From JAEZBP01 sp963832725 (GTDB lineage Bacteria > Myxococcota_A > Polyangia > Polyangiales > Sandaracinaceae): a stretch of DNA of 64,000 nucleotides. The position numbers and the translations under genes are program-made. Below the pieces are notes generated by a model. The model was not told where the DNA came from, searched no databases, and saw only the letters and a list, made by a program, of their open reading frames with translations. Location: the NCBI GenBank assembly GCA_963832725.1, contig CAWHVG010000002.1:1364001-1428000 (forward strand), written 5' to 3'. Below are positions 17,931 to 27,666 of the stretch, piece after piece (positions within the stretch are counted from its first letter, which is position 1; each line of letters opens with the position of its first letter).

Positions 17931-19838
17931 ATGAGCGAGACCAAGGCTCCCGCGCGCCGCGAAGAGAAGCTCTTGGACGTGCTGCGCGAGCGCCCGGTGG
18001 TGTTCGACGGCGCGATGGGGACCGCGCTCTACGAGAGGGGCGTCCTCTACACCCAGAACTTCGATCAGCTCTGCCTGACCAAGCCGGATCTCGTGGTGTC
18101 CATCCACGAGAGCTACCTCGCAGCCGGCGCGGAGGTGCTGCAGACCAACAGCTTCGGCGGCAACCGCTATCGCCTCGCCCATCACAACCTCGAAGGGCAG
18201 GTGGAGGAGATCAACCGTGCCGCCGTCCGGCTCGCCCGCGAGGTGGCCCACACCCGCGCCTGGGTTGCCGGCTCGATGGGCCCCTCCGGTACGATCTTCA
18301 AGACCGTCCCCGAGTCCGAGCGCGACGGGCTGAGGACCGCCTTCCGCGAGCAGGCCGCGGTCCTCGCCGAGGAGGGCGTCGATCTCATCGTGCTCGAGAC
18401 CTTCCGCCAGCCGGAAGAGCTGCACCTGGCGCTCGAAGGCGCGCGGGCCGGATTCCGCGGTGCGGTGCCCATCGTGGCCAGCGTCAGCTTCGACGCGTTC
18501 GGCACGATGTCCGACGGAACCGGGCCGGAGGACATGGCGCGGCGTCTGGCCGACTCGGGCGCGGACGCGCTCGGCGTCAACTGCGCCGACGGCCCGGCCG
18601 GCGTGTACGAGATGGCCACCCGCATGCTCGGTGTGGATTTGCCGGTGGTCGCGCAGCCCAACGCCGGCCTGCCGAGGCGCGTCGAAGGGCGCTTCGCCTA
18701 CATGGCCACGCCCGAATACTTCCTCGTCTACGCGCGGCGTCTCTTCAAAGCGGGTGTGCGTGGTGTCGGCGGTTGTTGCGGGACCACGCCGGAGCACATC
18801 AAGCAGATCGCCCAGGCCGCGCGCATGCTCCGCCGCGACGTGGCGCCGCGAGACAGCTCGCCGCCCGAGGTGGCCGGGAACGCCACCCGCGACTTCGAGC
18901 AGGTCGAGCCGCCGAGCGCGCCCGGCATCGAGGTCGTCCCGCTCGCGGAGAAGGGCGAGCTCGGCGCCAAGATCGCGGGAAAGAAGTTCGTCGTCTCGGT
19001 GGAGGTCAACCCGCCGCCGGGGCTCTCGCTCGACAAGGCCATCGACGGCGCGCGCCTCCTGAAGGAAGGCGGCGTCGACGTGATCAACGTCGCCGACGGC
19101 GCGCGAGCGACGGCGCGGATGGGCAACCTGGCGCTCTGCTACCGCATCCAGGAAGAGCTCGGGATGCCGGCGCTGATGCACGTGACGACCCGCGATCGGA
19201 ACATGCTCGGGTTGGTCGCGCACCTCCTGGCGTCGCACGAGCTCGGCGTGAAGAACCTGATCGTCATCACCGGCGACCCTCCGAAGATGGGCGACTTCCC
19301 GGACGCCACGGCGGTTTACGATCTCGACTCGGTCGGGCTCCTGCGCCTGATCAACGGCTTCAATCGCGGTTTCGATCCCGGCAACAAGCCGCTCCGCGAG
19401 GCGACCTCGTTCCTCTGCGCGACGGGCGCGGAGCCGGCGGCGGCCGACTACGAGCGGGAGCTCCGGCGGCTCGTGGCCAAGCGCGACGCGGGGGCGGAGG
19501 TGGTGATGACCCAGCCGGTCTACGATCCGGCCGTCCTCGATCGCTTCCTCACCGACGTGCGGCCGCTCGGCATCCCCGTCCTGGTCGGGCTGCTCCCGCT
19601 CGCGAGCTATCGAAACGCGGAGTTCCTCCACAACGAGGTGCCGGGGATGAGCATCCCCGAGGACATCCGCGAGCGGATGCGCAAGGCCGGCAGCGGTCCC
19701 GCGGGCCGCGAAGAAGGCGTGAAGATCGCCCGCGAGATGCTCGAGGCCGTGAAGGATCGGGTCGACGGCGCGTACATCATGCCGCCCTTTGGGCGCTACG
19801 AGCTGGCCCTACGGGTGATCGAAGGCATCGTGCGATGA
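17931..19838 (+). CDS. Bifunctional homocysteine S-methyltransferase / 5,10-methylenetetrahydrofolate reductase
   Basis: A 635-residue fusion. Residues 1 to about 300 form a homocysteine-binding domain: VVFDGAMGTALYERG, ETFRQ, GVNCADGP and GGCCGTTPEH supply the three zinc-binding Cys. Residues about 345-630 form a MetF-type reductase: VSVEVNPPPG, NVADGARATARMGN, HVTTRDRNMLG, ITGDPPKMGD and MTQPVYDP. This is the YitJ-type arrangement that couples folate reduction to methionine synthesis. It lacks the cobalamin-binding domain of full MetH. ATG 17931 is preferred over 17901. It is followed 7 bp later by a lipoprotein gene. Confidence 0.92.
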   Translation: MSETKAPARREEKLLDVLRERPVVFDGAMGTALYERGVLYTQNFDQLCLTKPDLVVSIHESYLAAGAEVLQTNSFGGNRYRLAHHNLEGQVEEINRAAVRLAREVAHTRAWVAGSMGPSGTIFKTVPESERDGLRTAFREQAAVLAEEGVDLIVLETFRQPEELHLALEGARAGFRGAVPIVASVSFDAFGTMSDGTGPEDMARRLADSGADALGVNCADGPAGVYEMATRMLGVDLPVVAQPNAGLPRRVEGRFAYMATPEYFLVYARRLFKAGVRGVGGCCGTTPEHIKQIAQAARMLRRDVAPRDSSPPEVAGNATRDFEQVEPPSAPGIEVVPLAEKGELGAKIAGKKFVVSVEVNPPPGLSLDKAIDGARLLKEGGVDVINVADGARATARMGNLALCYRIQEELGMPALMHVTTRDRNMLGLVAHLLASHELGVKNLIVITGDPPKMGDFPDATAVYDLDSVGLLRLINGFNRGFDPGNKPLREATSFLCATGAEPAAADYERELRRLVAKRDAGAEVVMTQPVYDPAVLDRFLTDVRPLGIPVLVGLLPLASYRNAEFLHNEVPGMSIPEDIRERMRKAGSGPAGREEGVKIAREMLEAVKDRVDGAYIMPPFGRYELALRVIEGIVR

Positions 19839-19845
19839 GGGAACG

Positions 19846-20700
19846 ATGGGGAGGAGGATGAGGGCGCTGGCCCACCTCGGGCCGGCGGTGATCGCCGCGC
19901 TCGCGCTGACGGGCTGTCCGGGCCGACCGTGCCCGACCTATCCCTTCCGCGATCCGGCGGCGGCGCTGACGCACTACCGCGAGATGCGCCGTCCCATCCG
20001 CGTGATGCGGGCGGAGGCGCGGGTGGACCGGCGGGGGGCCGAGGGCCGCATCCGCGGAACGGTGCTGATGTTCGTGGAGCGACCCGACGAGGTGCGCTTC
20101 GACGCGATGACGCAGTTCGGTCCGGCCGCCATCCTCACCAGCGACGGACAGCGCTTCGCGCTCATGGATCTGCGCGAGAACCGCTACTTCGAGGGACCGA
20201 CCTGTCCCGCCAACATCGAGCGGCTGCTGGGCATCCGCTTCGGCGGCGAAGAGGTCACCCGCTTCTTGCTCGGCGAGACGCCGCGCATCGAGGCCGAAGA
20301 GAGCGATGTTCGCTGCCAGAACGGCACCTACGTGGTCACGCTCCACGCGCCCGATGGGCGGCGGCAGGAGCTGGCGCTCGAGGTCCGAAGCCAGGACCTG
20401 ACCGCGCAGCCGGAGGCGCAGCAACTCCGCTTGATGCGGAGCGAGGTCTTCGCCGCGAGCGGTGAGACCGAGTGGCGCGTCACCTTCGACGACTACCGCT
20501 TCGTCGAGGATCCGACCGACACGGCGCAGCCGCGGCGCGGCGTGATGATGCCCTTCACGCTGCGCTTCGAGGACCCGCGGCGGAACACCGACACGCTGGT
20601 GCGCTTTCAGCGGATCGATCTCAACGTCGAGGTACCCGAAGGCACGTTCCAGCAGGAGCCGCGACCGGGGCTCTCGGTCGAGCTGGTCTCCTGCGATTGA
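19846..20700 (+). CDS. Outer-membrane lipoprotein, LolA/LolB-fold-like (DUF4292-type)
   Basis: A 284-residue lipoprotein; the signal ends ALTGC. The mature part begins with Cys-Pro motifs and a beta-rich domain (RAEARVDRRGAEGRIRGTVLMFVERPDEVRFDAM) like the half-barrel of LolA/LolB/DUF4292 proteins, which bind lipids. It starts 7 bp after the methyltransferase gene and is probably cotranscribed. ATG 19846 and ATG 19858 are both possible; the second has GGAGGAGG directly before it. It may take part in lipoprotein or lipid trafficking; this is inference from fold resemblance. Confidence 0.6.
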   Translation: MGRRMRALAHLGPAVIAALALTGCPGRPCPTYPFRDPAAALTHYREMRRPIRVMRAEARVDRRGAEGRIRGTVLMFVERPDEVRFDAMTQFGPAAILTSDGQRFALMDLRENRYFEGPTCPANIERLLGIRFGGEEVTRFLLGETPRIEAEESDVRCQNGTYVVTLHAPDGRRQELALEVRSQDLTAQPEAQQLRLMRSEVFAASGETEWRVTFDDYRFVEDPTDTAQPRRGVMMPFTLRFEDPRRNTDTLVRFQRIDLNVEVPEGTFQQEPRPGLSVELVSCD

Positions 20701-20715
20701 GCTCTCGCCGCCGGC

Positions 20716-21384
20716 TCAGAGCCAGGCGTACGCGCGGCGGACGACCTCGCGTCCGTCTCTCTCCACCGGCGCGCCGTGCGCGAGCACGATCTTGTCGATG
20801 TCCCACGCGAGGATGCGGTCGACCTGACGCCGCGCCACAGCGCGGTCGCGCACCATGAAGCGCTCCGGCCAGCCGAAGCCCGGCGCGCGGTTGCCCATGA
20901 GGCGCGCCCAGACGCGGGTCGACATCGACGGATGGGTGGAGAGGTTCAGCAGCGCGTCGCAGCAGATCAGCGTGCGGCTCTCGAGATGGAAGAACACCAC
21001 CTCGTTCTCGCGCCGCGCCGAGAAGTAGACCTGCTCCAGATCGCCGGCCCACAGCGGGTCCGGCGTGTCCGCGAGCACGCGGGTGAAGGGCAGATCGGCG
21101 CGCTTCCATTCGAGGCCGGGGCAGGCGCCGAAGATCGCGCTGGGGTAGGCCCGCATCCACTCGCCGACGTAGAGGTGGTGGAAGAGGCTCGGCGCGACCA
21201 CCGCGCGCACCTCGCCGAGCGCATCGACCGCCCGCCGCGTGGCGTCGTCGAGCGCGACCGGCGAGTGCACGAAGAGGCCGCCGTCCGAAAGCCGCACCAC
21301 GCTCATGCGCGAGCCGGTCTCGAGCCCCCAGAAGGCGCCCGGCCGGCTGTCGATCCAGACCTCGTCGGCGAATTGGCTGAGCAC
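20716..21384 (-). CDS. DUF4336 / metallo-beta-lactamase-like protein
   Basis: About 222 residues, resembling DUF4336, a branch of the metallo-beta-lactamase fold. Key segments are [52 protein letters not shown] and [14 protein letters not shown], with His residues that could bind metal. The canonical HxHxDH motif is reduced to [10 protein letters not shown] used the GTG at 21384 because the family starts with an L-x-x-F-A-D-x-x-W segment; ATG 21414 adds ten residues. It is convergent with the lipoprotein gene and 15 bp away. Confidence 0.65.
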   Translation of the reverse strand: MLSQFADEVWIDSRPGAFWGLETGSRMSVVRLSDGGLFVHSPVALDDATRRAVDALGEVRAVVAPSLFHHLYVGEWMRAYPSAIFGACPGLEWKRADLPFTRVLADTPDPLWAGDLEQVYFSARRENEVVFFHLESRTLICCDALLNLSTHPSMSTRVWARLMGNRAPGFGWPERFMVRDRAVARRQVDRILAWDIDKIVLAHGAPVERDGREVVRRAYAWL

Positions 21385-21484
21385 GCGCGCATCATCGCAT
21401 CGGCGCCAACACATGCGTAGAGGGCGCGACGCCGCGGCGATTGGGTGGGAATCACCGGAACGGGCGACTAGACTCCGGCCGCCC

Positions 21485-22473
21485 ATGGCCGAGCCGCTCC
21501 TGCGCGTCGAGGATCTCGTGACGGCGTTCCACTCGGACGAGGGCGTCGTGCGAGCGGTGGACGGCGTCTCGTTCGACGTGCCGGACGGAGGGACGCTGGG
21601 GGTCGTCGGCGAGAGCGGCTGTGGCAAGAGCGTCACCAGCCTCTCGGTGATGCGCCTTCTGCCGGAGCCGGCGGGGGTCATCGAGCGCGGCCGGGTGCTC
21701 TTCGAGGGCCGCGATCTCGTCACGCTCCCCGAGCGGGAGATGCGCGGGCTGCGCGGCAACCGCATCTCCATGATCTTCCAGGAGCCGATGACCAGCCTGA
21801 ATCCGGTGCACCGGGTGGGGCGGCAGATCGGCGAGGCCGTGCGCCTCCACCGCAACGCGTCTCGGGCGGAGGCGGACGAGCGCGCCGTGGAGATGCTGCG
21901 GCTGGTGGGCATTCCGGCGCCTGCGGAGCGCGCTCGCGCCTATCCTCACGAGCTCAGCGGTGGGATGCGCCAGCGGGTGATGATCGCCATGGCGCTCGCC
22001 TGCGAGCCGCGCTTGCTCATCGCGGACGAGCCCACCACCGCGCTCGACGTCACCATCCAAGCGCAGATCCTCGAGCTCCTGATGAAGCTCAAGGACGAGC
22101 TCGGGATGAGCATCCTCTTCATCACCCACGATCTCGGCGTGGTGGCGGAGCTGACCGACGAGGTGCTGGTGATGTACGCCGGCAAGGTGGTCGAGCGCGC
22201 CCCCACGGCGACGCTCTTCCGCGAGCCGCTCCACCCCTACACGCGAGGCCTCTTGGCCAGCATCCCCGGGTTCAGCGAGGCGACAATCGCCGACGGGAAG
22301 AGGCGCCTGCCGACCATCGCCGGGATGGTGCCGGACCTGCGCGATCTCCCGCGCGGCTGCCGTTTTCAGGATCGTTGCGATCGGGTACAGGATCGCTGCC
22401 GCGAGGCCGAGCCGCCGCTCGAAGACCTCGGCGGGCGCCGGGTCGCCTGCTTCGCCGTCCGCGAGGAGGCGGC

Positions 22474-22477
<4 letters not shown>
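21485..22477 (+). CDS. Oligopeptide/dipeptide ABC transporter ATP-binding protein (OppD/DppD-like)
   Basis: A 330-residue ABC ATPase. Walker A is [11 protein letters not shown], the signature is LSGGMRQR, Walker B is [12 protein letters not shown], and the H-loop is ITHD. The C-terminal Cys-containing extension ([14 protein letters not shown]) is the Opp/Dpp-type oligopeptide motif. It powers uptake of peptides or similar solutes together with the OppF-like partner next door. No permease or binding-protein gene lies beside it, so the membrane components must be elsewhere. The stop overlaps the GTG of the next gene. Confidence 0.9.
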
Positions 22478-23451
<974 letters not shown>

Positions 23452-23612
23452 ATCCGTCCGCGTCCGCGTTCGCCGGCGGCCGATCCCGGGCGGCTACGCC
23501 CAGCTCGGGTCGATCCCGTGCGGTCGCGTTTCCGAGCGACGGCGAACGACGCCCGCGCGGCGCCGCGCGGAGCCTCTCGACAGCGGACGCCGTTCGAAGT
23601 ACCAACGGCCCG

Positions 23613-24281
23613 GTGGACGACCTGGGCGAAACCGAGCGCGCCAAGCTGTTCGAGCGCTTCGGCCGCTCGTTCGAGGCCGGCACCTCGATCTACGCCGAGG
23701 GGGACACGGGGGACTTCTGCTACCTCATCCAGGAGGGGCGGGTCCGGCTGGTGAAGCGGATCCGCTCGTCCGATCGCAGCCTCACCGTGCTGCGGCCCGG
23801 CGATCTCTTTGGCGAGGATGCGATCCTGGCGGTCGGTGCGCGCGGCGCGTCGGCGGTCGCCCTGACGGACGTGAGCGCCCTCGCGCTCGACCGGCAGACC
23901 TTCGGCGTCCTGCTCTCGAGCAACCCCGAGGTCGGTCTGCGCCTGGTCGAGCAGCTCGTCCGGCGCCTGCGGCACGCCGAGGAGCAGCTCGAGAACGCCA
24001 TGCTGCGGGACCAGCCCTCCCGCGTCGTCAACACGCTGCTCCGATTGGCGGCCGCGACCACCCAGAGCGCGGACGGCCACGTGCTGAGCATCTCGCCGCT
24101 CGAGCTCTCCAGCCGCGTCGGTCTGGACGTCGACGCGGTCAAGCGGGCCGTCCAGCAGCTCCGCGACGGCGGGTACGTGCGGATCCACGACGAGAAGATC
24201 ATCCTCCCCGACCTGGGCGCCCTCCGGCAGCTCTACGATCTGCTCGGGATGAAGGAAGACGTCCGGGGCGGGCTCGTGTGA
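23613..24281 (+). CDS. Crp/Fnr family transcriptional regulator
   Basis: About 222 residues when started at GTG 23613, matching family length. The cyclic-nucleotide-binding domain spans about residues 15-120 (IYAEGDTGDFCYLIQEGRVRL, RPGDLFGEDAIL). A dimer helix follows, then a winged helix (LSSRVGLDVDAVKRAVQQLRDGGYVRI). No Cys cluster for an iron-sulfur centre is present, so it is not Fnr proper. The frame is open back to GTG 23448, which overlaps the ABC ATPase stop, but the extra 55 residues are low-complexity. It may regulate the adjacent transporter genes; this is inference from position. Confidence 0.8.
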   Translation: MDDLGETERAKLFERFGRSFEAGTSIYAEGDTGDFCYLIQEGRVRLVKRIRSSDRSLTVLRPGDLFGEDAILAVGARGASAVALTDVSALALDRQTFGVLLSSNPEVGLRLVEQLVRRLRHAEEQLENAMLRDQPSRVVNTLLRLAAATTQSADGHVLSISPLELSSRVGLDVDAVKRAVQQLRDGGYVRIHDEKIILPDLGALRQLYDLLGMKEDVRGGLV

Positions 24282-24291
24282 AGGGGGTGCC

Positions 24292-25209
24292 GTGACTCGT
24301 TTGCTGGAGCGCAGAAGGGTTCGAAGCCGCGGGAATTCGTGGGTAGGATGGGTCCGTGACGCGGCCCGTCCCGCGCCGTCTCGGCTCTCCGAACCGTTCG
24401 GCGTGCTCGCGCTCGGATCCGCGCTCGTTCTGCTCTCCGCGTGTGGCGGAACGACGCTGGAGCAGGTGCGGCGCAGCCAGCAGGAGTACCAGCTCGGCGT
24501 CGGGCTCTGGAGCGAGCACAACGCGGCCGGCGCGTTCGAGCACCTCCTCTCGTCGCTGGAGCTCGATCCGGACAACGCCGAGGCCCACCACTTCTTGGGC
24601 AACCTCTTCTGGATCGTGCGCCACGACTACACGAACGCGGAGCACCAGCTCCTCGAGGCGCTGCGGGCCAACGAGGTGGTGCCGGGGCCCGCCGGGCTGG
24701 TCTCCGACGTGAAGAACAGCCTCGGCGTGCTCTACATCCACGCGGGCCGCTACGACGACGCCGCGCGCGTCCTCCGGGAGGCCGCGACCGATCTGATGAA
24801 CCGCCAGCCGGCCTTGAGCTGGGCGAACCTCGGCTGGGCCTATCACGAGGCGGGCCAGGACGATCAGGCGGTCGAGGCGCTGACCCAGGCGGTCCAGCTC
24901 TCGCCTCGGCTCTGCCTCGGGTGGTACCGGCTGGCGGAGGTGCAGGCGTCCCGCGAGCGGTGGGAAGAGTCGCTCGAGTCGCTCGATCGCACGCTCCAGG
25001 TCGAGGACGAGGCCTGCAACCGGCTCCAGGTCGCCTGGCGGCTGCGCGGCGAGGTCCGCGCCCGGCTCGGTCATCGGGACGAAGCCATCGAGGATCTGGA
25101 GCGCTGCGTGGAGCTGGCCTCCGACACCGACGATGGACGTGCCTGCCGTCGCCTCCTGGCCGCGGGGCCCGCGCCGGAGGGCGAAGATCCGGGCGGCGAC
25201 ACACGTTAG
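24292..25209 (+). CDS. TPR-repeat lipoprotein, PilW/PilF-like
   Basis: About 305 residues. A hydrophobic stretch ending LLSAC looks like a lipobox, followed by tandem tetratricopeptide repeats (ALELDPDNAEAHHFLGNLFW-type helices, then KNSLGVLYIHAGRYDDAARVL, WANLGWAYHEAGQDDQAVEAL). This architecture is that of the type IV pilus lipoprotein PilW/PilF, which helps assemble the PilQ secretin, but generic TPR lipoproteins look alike. The GTG start at 24292 gives an unusually long region before the lipobox; another GTG at 24356 in a neighbouring frame would give a tidier signal if a base were missing. A RodZ-like gene follows. Confidence 0.7.
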   Translation: MTRLLERRRVRSRGNSWVGWVRDAARPAPSRLSEPFGVLALGSALVLLSACGGTTLEQVRRSQQEYQLGVGLWSEHNAAGAFEHLLSSLELDPDNAEAHHFLGNLFWIVRHDYTNAEHQLLEALRANEVVPGPAGLVSDVKNSLGVLYIHAGRYDDAARVLREAATDLMNRQPALSWANLGWAYHEAGQDDQAVEALTQAVQLSPRLCLGWYRLAEVQASRERWEESLESLDRTLQVEDEACNRLQVAWRLRGEVRARLGHRDEAIEDLERCVELASDTDDGRACRRLLAAGPAPEGEDPGGDTR

Positions 25210-25410
25210 CCACCTCGAAGCCCCGTCCAAGTCCCCGAAAAGACGTAGCGAGGTCGATCCGGGGCAACACTTCCGAAAAAACGTGCTAGGTAGGCTCCTC
25301 CGGCGAACGCGTCGGAGCCGAGCTTGGCCTTGAAAGAGCGAGCCCAGAAGGCGAAGCGACCCACGAAGGGCACCGAACGGGGGGCGGCGCCGGGTTGGAG
25401 GAAGCGACGG

Positions 25411-25845
25411 ATGGAGTCCCTCGGACGCTATCTACGGCACGAGCGAGAGCTGAGGCAGATCTCCTTGGAGGAGATTGCGCAGACCACGCGCATCCCTTTG
25501 CGGATGCTTCAGCACATCGAGGAGGACCAACTCGCCGCGCTCCCGGGCGAGGTCTTCACGCGTGGGTTCCTCAAGTCGTACGCCAGGAGCATCGGGTTGC
25601 CGGCCGACGACGTCCTGGCCCGCTACGGTGAGCGCGGCTCGAGCGACGACATCGCGCCCGCCCCGATCACCGCGATTACCCCGCCCGAGCGCGGCCGTCG
25701 CTTCGGCATCGCCATCGCGCTGGTGATCCTCTTGATCCTCTTCACGCTGGCGCTCTCGATCGTGCTCCGTCCCCGCCAGCGGAACACGCCGATCGAGCTC
25801 TCGCGGGCGCCCGCCGCTCGCGTCGTCGACACGCCGCGCGTCTGA
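25411..25845 (+). CDS. RodZ-like helix-turn-helix membrane protein
   Basis: A 144-residue protein from ATG 25411, chosen because GGAGG lies about ten bases upstream; a TTG at 25324 would add a basic leader. Residues about 3-75 form a Cro-type HTH of the RodZ class (SLGRYLRHERELRQISLEEIAQTTRIPLRMLQHIE, GEVFTRGFLKSYARSIGL). One membrane helix lies near residues 102-122, followed by a short tail. Full RodZ has a larger periplasmic domain, so this is a short form. RodZ anchors MreB and shapes the cell; a role here is probable but not proven. Confidence 0.75.
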   Translation: MESLGRYLRHERELRQISLEEIAQTTRIPLRMLQHIEEDQLAALPGEVFTRGFLKSYARSIGLPADDVLARYGERGSSDDIAPAPITAITPPERGRRFGIAIALVILLILFTLALSIVLRPRQRNTPIELSRAPAARVVDTPRV

Positions 25846-26007
25846 TCGGACCCCGGCCGGCGGGTCGTCGGCCATCCCGGCGGTGTCCACCCGGTCGGCT
25901 GCAGACCGGCCGCCGCTCGAATGCGAGGCGGGGTGAGCGGATGCCGCCAGCCCCGCCGTCGGCTCGAGCGCGGCGTCGCGGCGACGGAGCTGATACGATC
26001 CCCGCTC

Positions 26008-26784
26008 GTGGCCCGCACCGAGCACACGCCCGCGGTGTTGCTGCGGACGATCGCGTACGGCGAATCGGACCGCATCGTCACGCTCCTCACCGAGAGCCGC
26101 GGCAAGCTGGCGCTCTTGGCTCGGGGCGCGCGCAAGAGCCACAAGCGCTTTCAGGGCGCGCTCGAGCCCTACGCGTTGATCGAAGCCGAGATCGCGGTCG
26201 GGACCGGTCAGCTCGGCCGACTGGCGCAGGCGCGACTGGTGCGAGCGTTTCCCGGCGTGCTGGCGGACCTGGAGCGGATGAGCCTCGCCGCCGCCGCGCT
26301 GGAGCTGGTGCGCGAGGCGCTGCCCGAGCGGGAGCCGGATCCGCGCTTCCTGCCGTTCTTGACGCGTCTCTTCGAGCTGGCGGAGACGCTGCCGCCGGGC
26401 GACGCGCTGCGGGTGGCCTTCGCGCTGCGGCTGCTGGCGCTGATCGGCCTCGCGCCGAACCTCGACGCTTGCGGTCGCTGTGGGCGGCGCGCGCCCGAGG
26501 GCAAGGCCGCCCTCTTCGACCCGGGGCTGGGCGCGATCGTGTGCCGCGCCTGCGGGGGCGGCCCGGTCAAGCTGCTGGGCCCGCTGCGCTCGCGGATGGG
26601 CGCGGCGATGACCCGGCGCTGGGACGCGCTGGCGTCCTCCGATTGGCCCGCCAGCGAGCTGGACGTGGCGCGCGATGCGGTCGACGAGCTCCTGGCCCAG
26701 CACGTCTCGCACCGGCTGAACGGCCGCTCGCTGGTGGCGCAGGTGCGTGAGGTGCGTAACGCGTACCGCTCCGTGCCGAAATGA
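26008..26784 (+). CDS. recO: DNA repair protein RecO
   Basis: About 258 residues. The N-terminal OB fold reads AVLLRTIAYGESDRIVTLLTESRGKLALLARGARKSHKRF, the classic RecO start. A four-Cys zinc site follows (CGRCGRRAPEG and CRACGGG). RecO loads RecA onto SSB-coated DNA with RecR and RecF. GTG 26008 gives the expected N-terminus; an in-frame ATG at 25921 would add 29 atypical residues. The length fits the family. Confidence 0.9.
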   Translation: MARTEHTPAVLLRTIAYGESDRIVTLLTESRGKLALLARGARKSHKRFQGALEPYALIEAEIAVGTGQLGRLAQARLVRAFPGVLADLERMSLAAAALELVREALPEREPDPRFLPFLTRLFELAETLPPGDALRVAFALRLLALIGLAPNLDACGRCGRRAPEGKAALFDPGLGAIVCRACGGGPVKLLGPLRSRMGAAMTRRWDALASSDWPASELDVARDAVDELLAQHVSHRLNGRSLVAQVREVRNAYRSVPK

Positions 26785-26847
26785 TAGCCCGCAGTCTCGG
26801 CGCGTCGGGCCGGACGGAGGTATCCCTGCGACCGAACGGAGGTGCCA

Positions 26848-27198
26848 GTGAGCGAGCCCGAGACCGTGCCGGTGGAGCTTCGCGCCCCGCGGGGCGCCCG
26901 CCTGATGGAGATCGACTGGAGCGACGGGAGCAGCAGCGCCTTTCCCCACGCCATCCTTCGCGGCTTCTGTCCCTGCGCCCACTGTCAGGGCCATCACGGG
27001 CCGCTGGTGTGGGTGGAGGGCGCGGAGAGCGCGAACCTCGAGCTCGGCTCCATCGAGCAGGTGGGGAACTACGCCGTTCAGCTCGCCTGGGGCGACGGCC
27101 ACGCGACCGGAATCTACAGCTTCCGCTACCTGCAGGAGCTCGGCGCGCTGGCCGACCTGCCCCTCGACGAAGCCAAGGCCCGTCGCTTCGGCCGCTGA
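26848..27198 (+). CDS. DUF971 (gamma-butyrobetaine hydroxylase-like N-terminal domain) protein
   Basis: A 116-residue stand-alone DUF971 domain. The segment LMEIDWSDGSSSAFPHAILRGFCPCAHCQGH is characteristic, with a CPCAHC zinc-type motif, and the end reads GIYSFRYLQELG. Such proteins often sit beside or fuse to Mrp/ApbC iron-sulfur carrier proteins, suggesting a cofactor-assembly role, but no such gene is adjacent here. The GTG at 26848 is five bases after GGAGG, so it is preferred over the GTG at 26842. Confidence 0.85.
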   Translation: MSEPETVPVELRAPRGARLMEIDWSDGSSSAFPHAILRGFCPCAHCQGHHGPLVWVEGAESANLELGSIEQVGNYAVQLAWGDGHATGIYSFRYLQELGALADLPLDEAKARRFGR

Positions 27199-27273
27199 GA
27201 GGCCGCGAAGTGCTCGACGTCGTGGCAGTACATCTGAGAAACTGATCGGCGGAGCGCACGTGGAGGAATCGAT

Positions 27274-27666
27274 TTGATCGCCCGCATCCTGGTCGTGGAG
27301 GACTCCAGCGCCATGCGCGCGTTCGTCCGCGCCGCGCTGGAGGACGCCGGCGTCGTTCGCGACGTCGTGGAGGCGTCGAGCGGGTTCGAGGCGCTCCGGC
27401 TCTTGCCCCGCGAGGCCTTCGAGCTGGCCATCGTGGACATCAACATGCCCGACGTGAACGGCCTCGAGCTCATCCGCTTCATGCGCGGCAGCGAGGCCCA
27501 CAAGGAGACGCCGCTGCTCGTGATCAGCTCCGAGGCCTCCGAGCGGGACCGCGAGCGCGGCCTGACGCTCGGCGCGAACGCCTACCTCGCGAAGCCCTTC
27601 ACGCCGGAAGCGCTCCTCTCCGCCGTTCGCTCCCTCCTGCACGTCTCGGAGGACAGCGCCCAGTGA
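27274..27666 (+). CDS. CheY-like single-domain response regulator
   Basis: A 130-residue receiver domain. The acidic pair is Glu9-Asp10, the phospho-acceptor is Asp55 (VDINMP), the switch Ser is near 85, and the conserved Lys is 107 (AKPF). It has no output domain. The TTG start is supported by TGGAGG eight bases upstream. It is the first gene of the chemosensory operon and overlaps the start of cheA by four bases, so it is the likely phosphorylation target of that kinase. Confidence 0.92.
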   Translation: MIARILVVEDSSAMRAFVRAALEDAGVVRDVVEASSGFEALRLLPREAFELAIVDINMPDVNGLELIRFMRGSEAHKETPLLVISSEASERDRERGLTLGANAYLAKPFTPEALLSAVRSLLHVSEDSAQ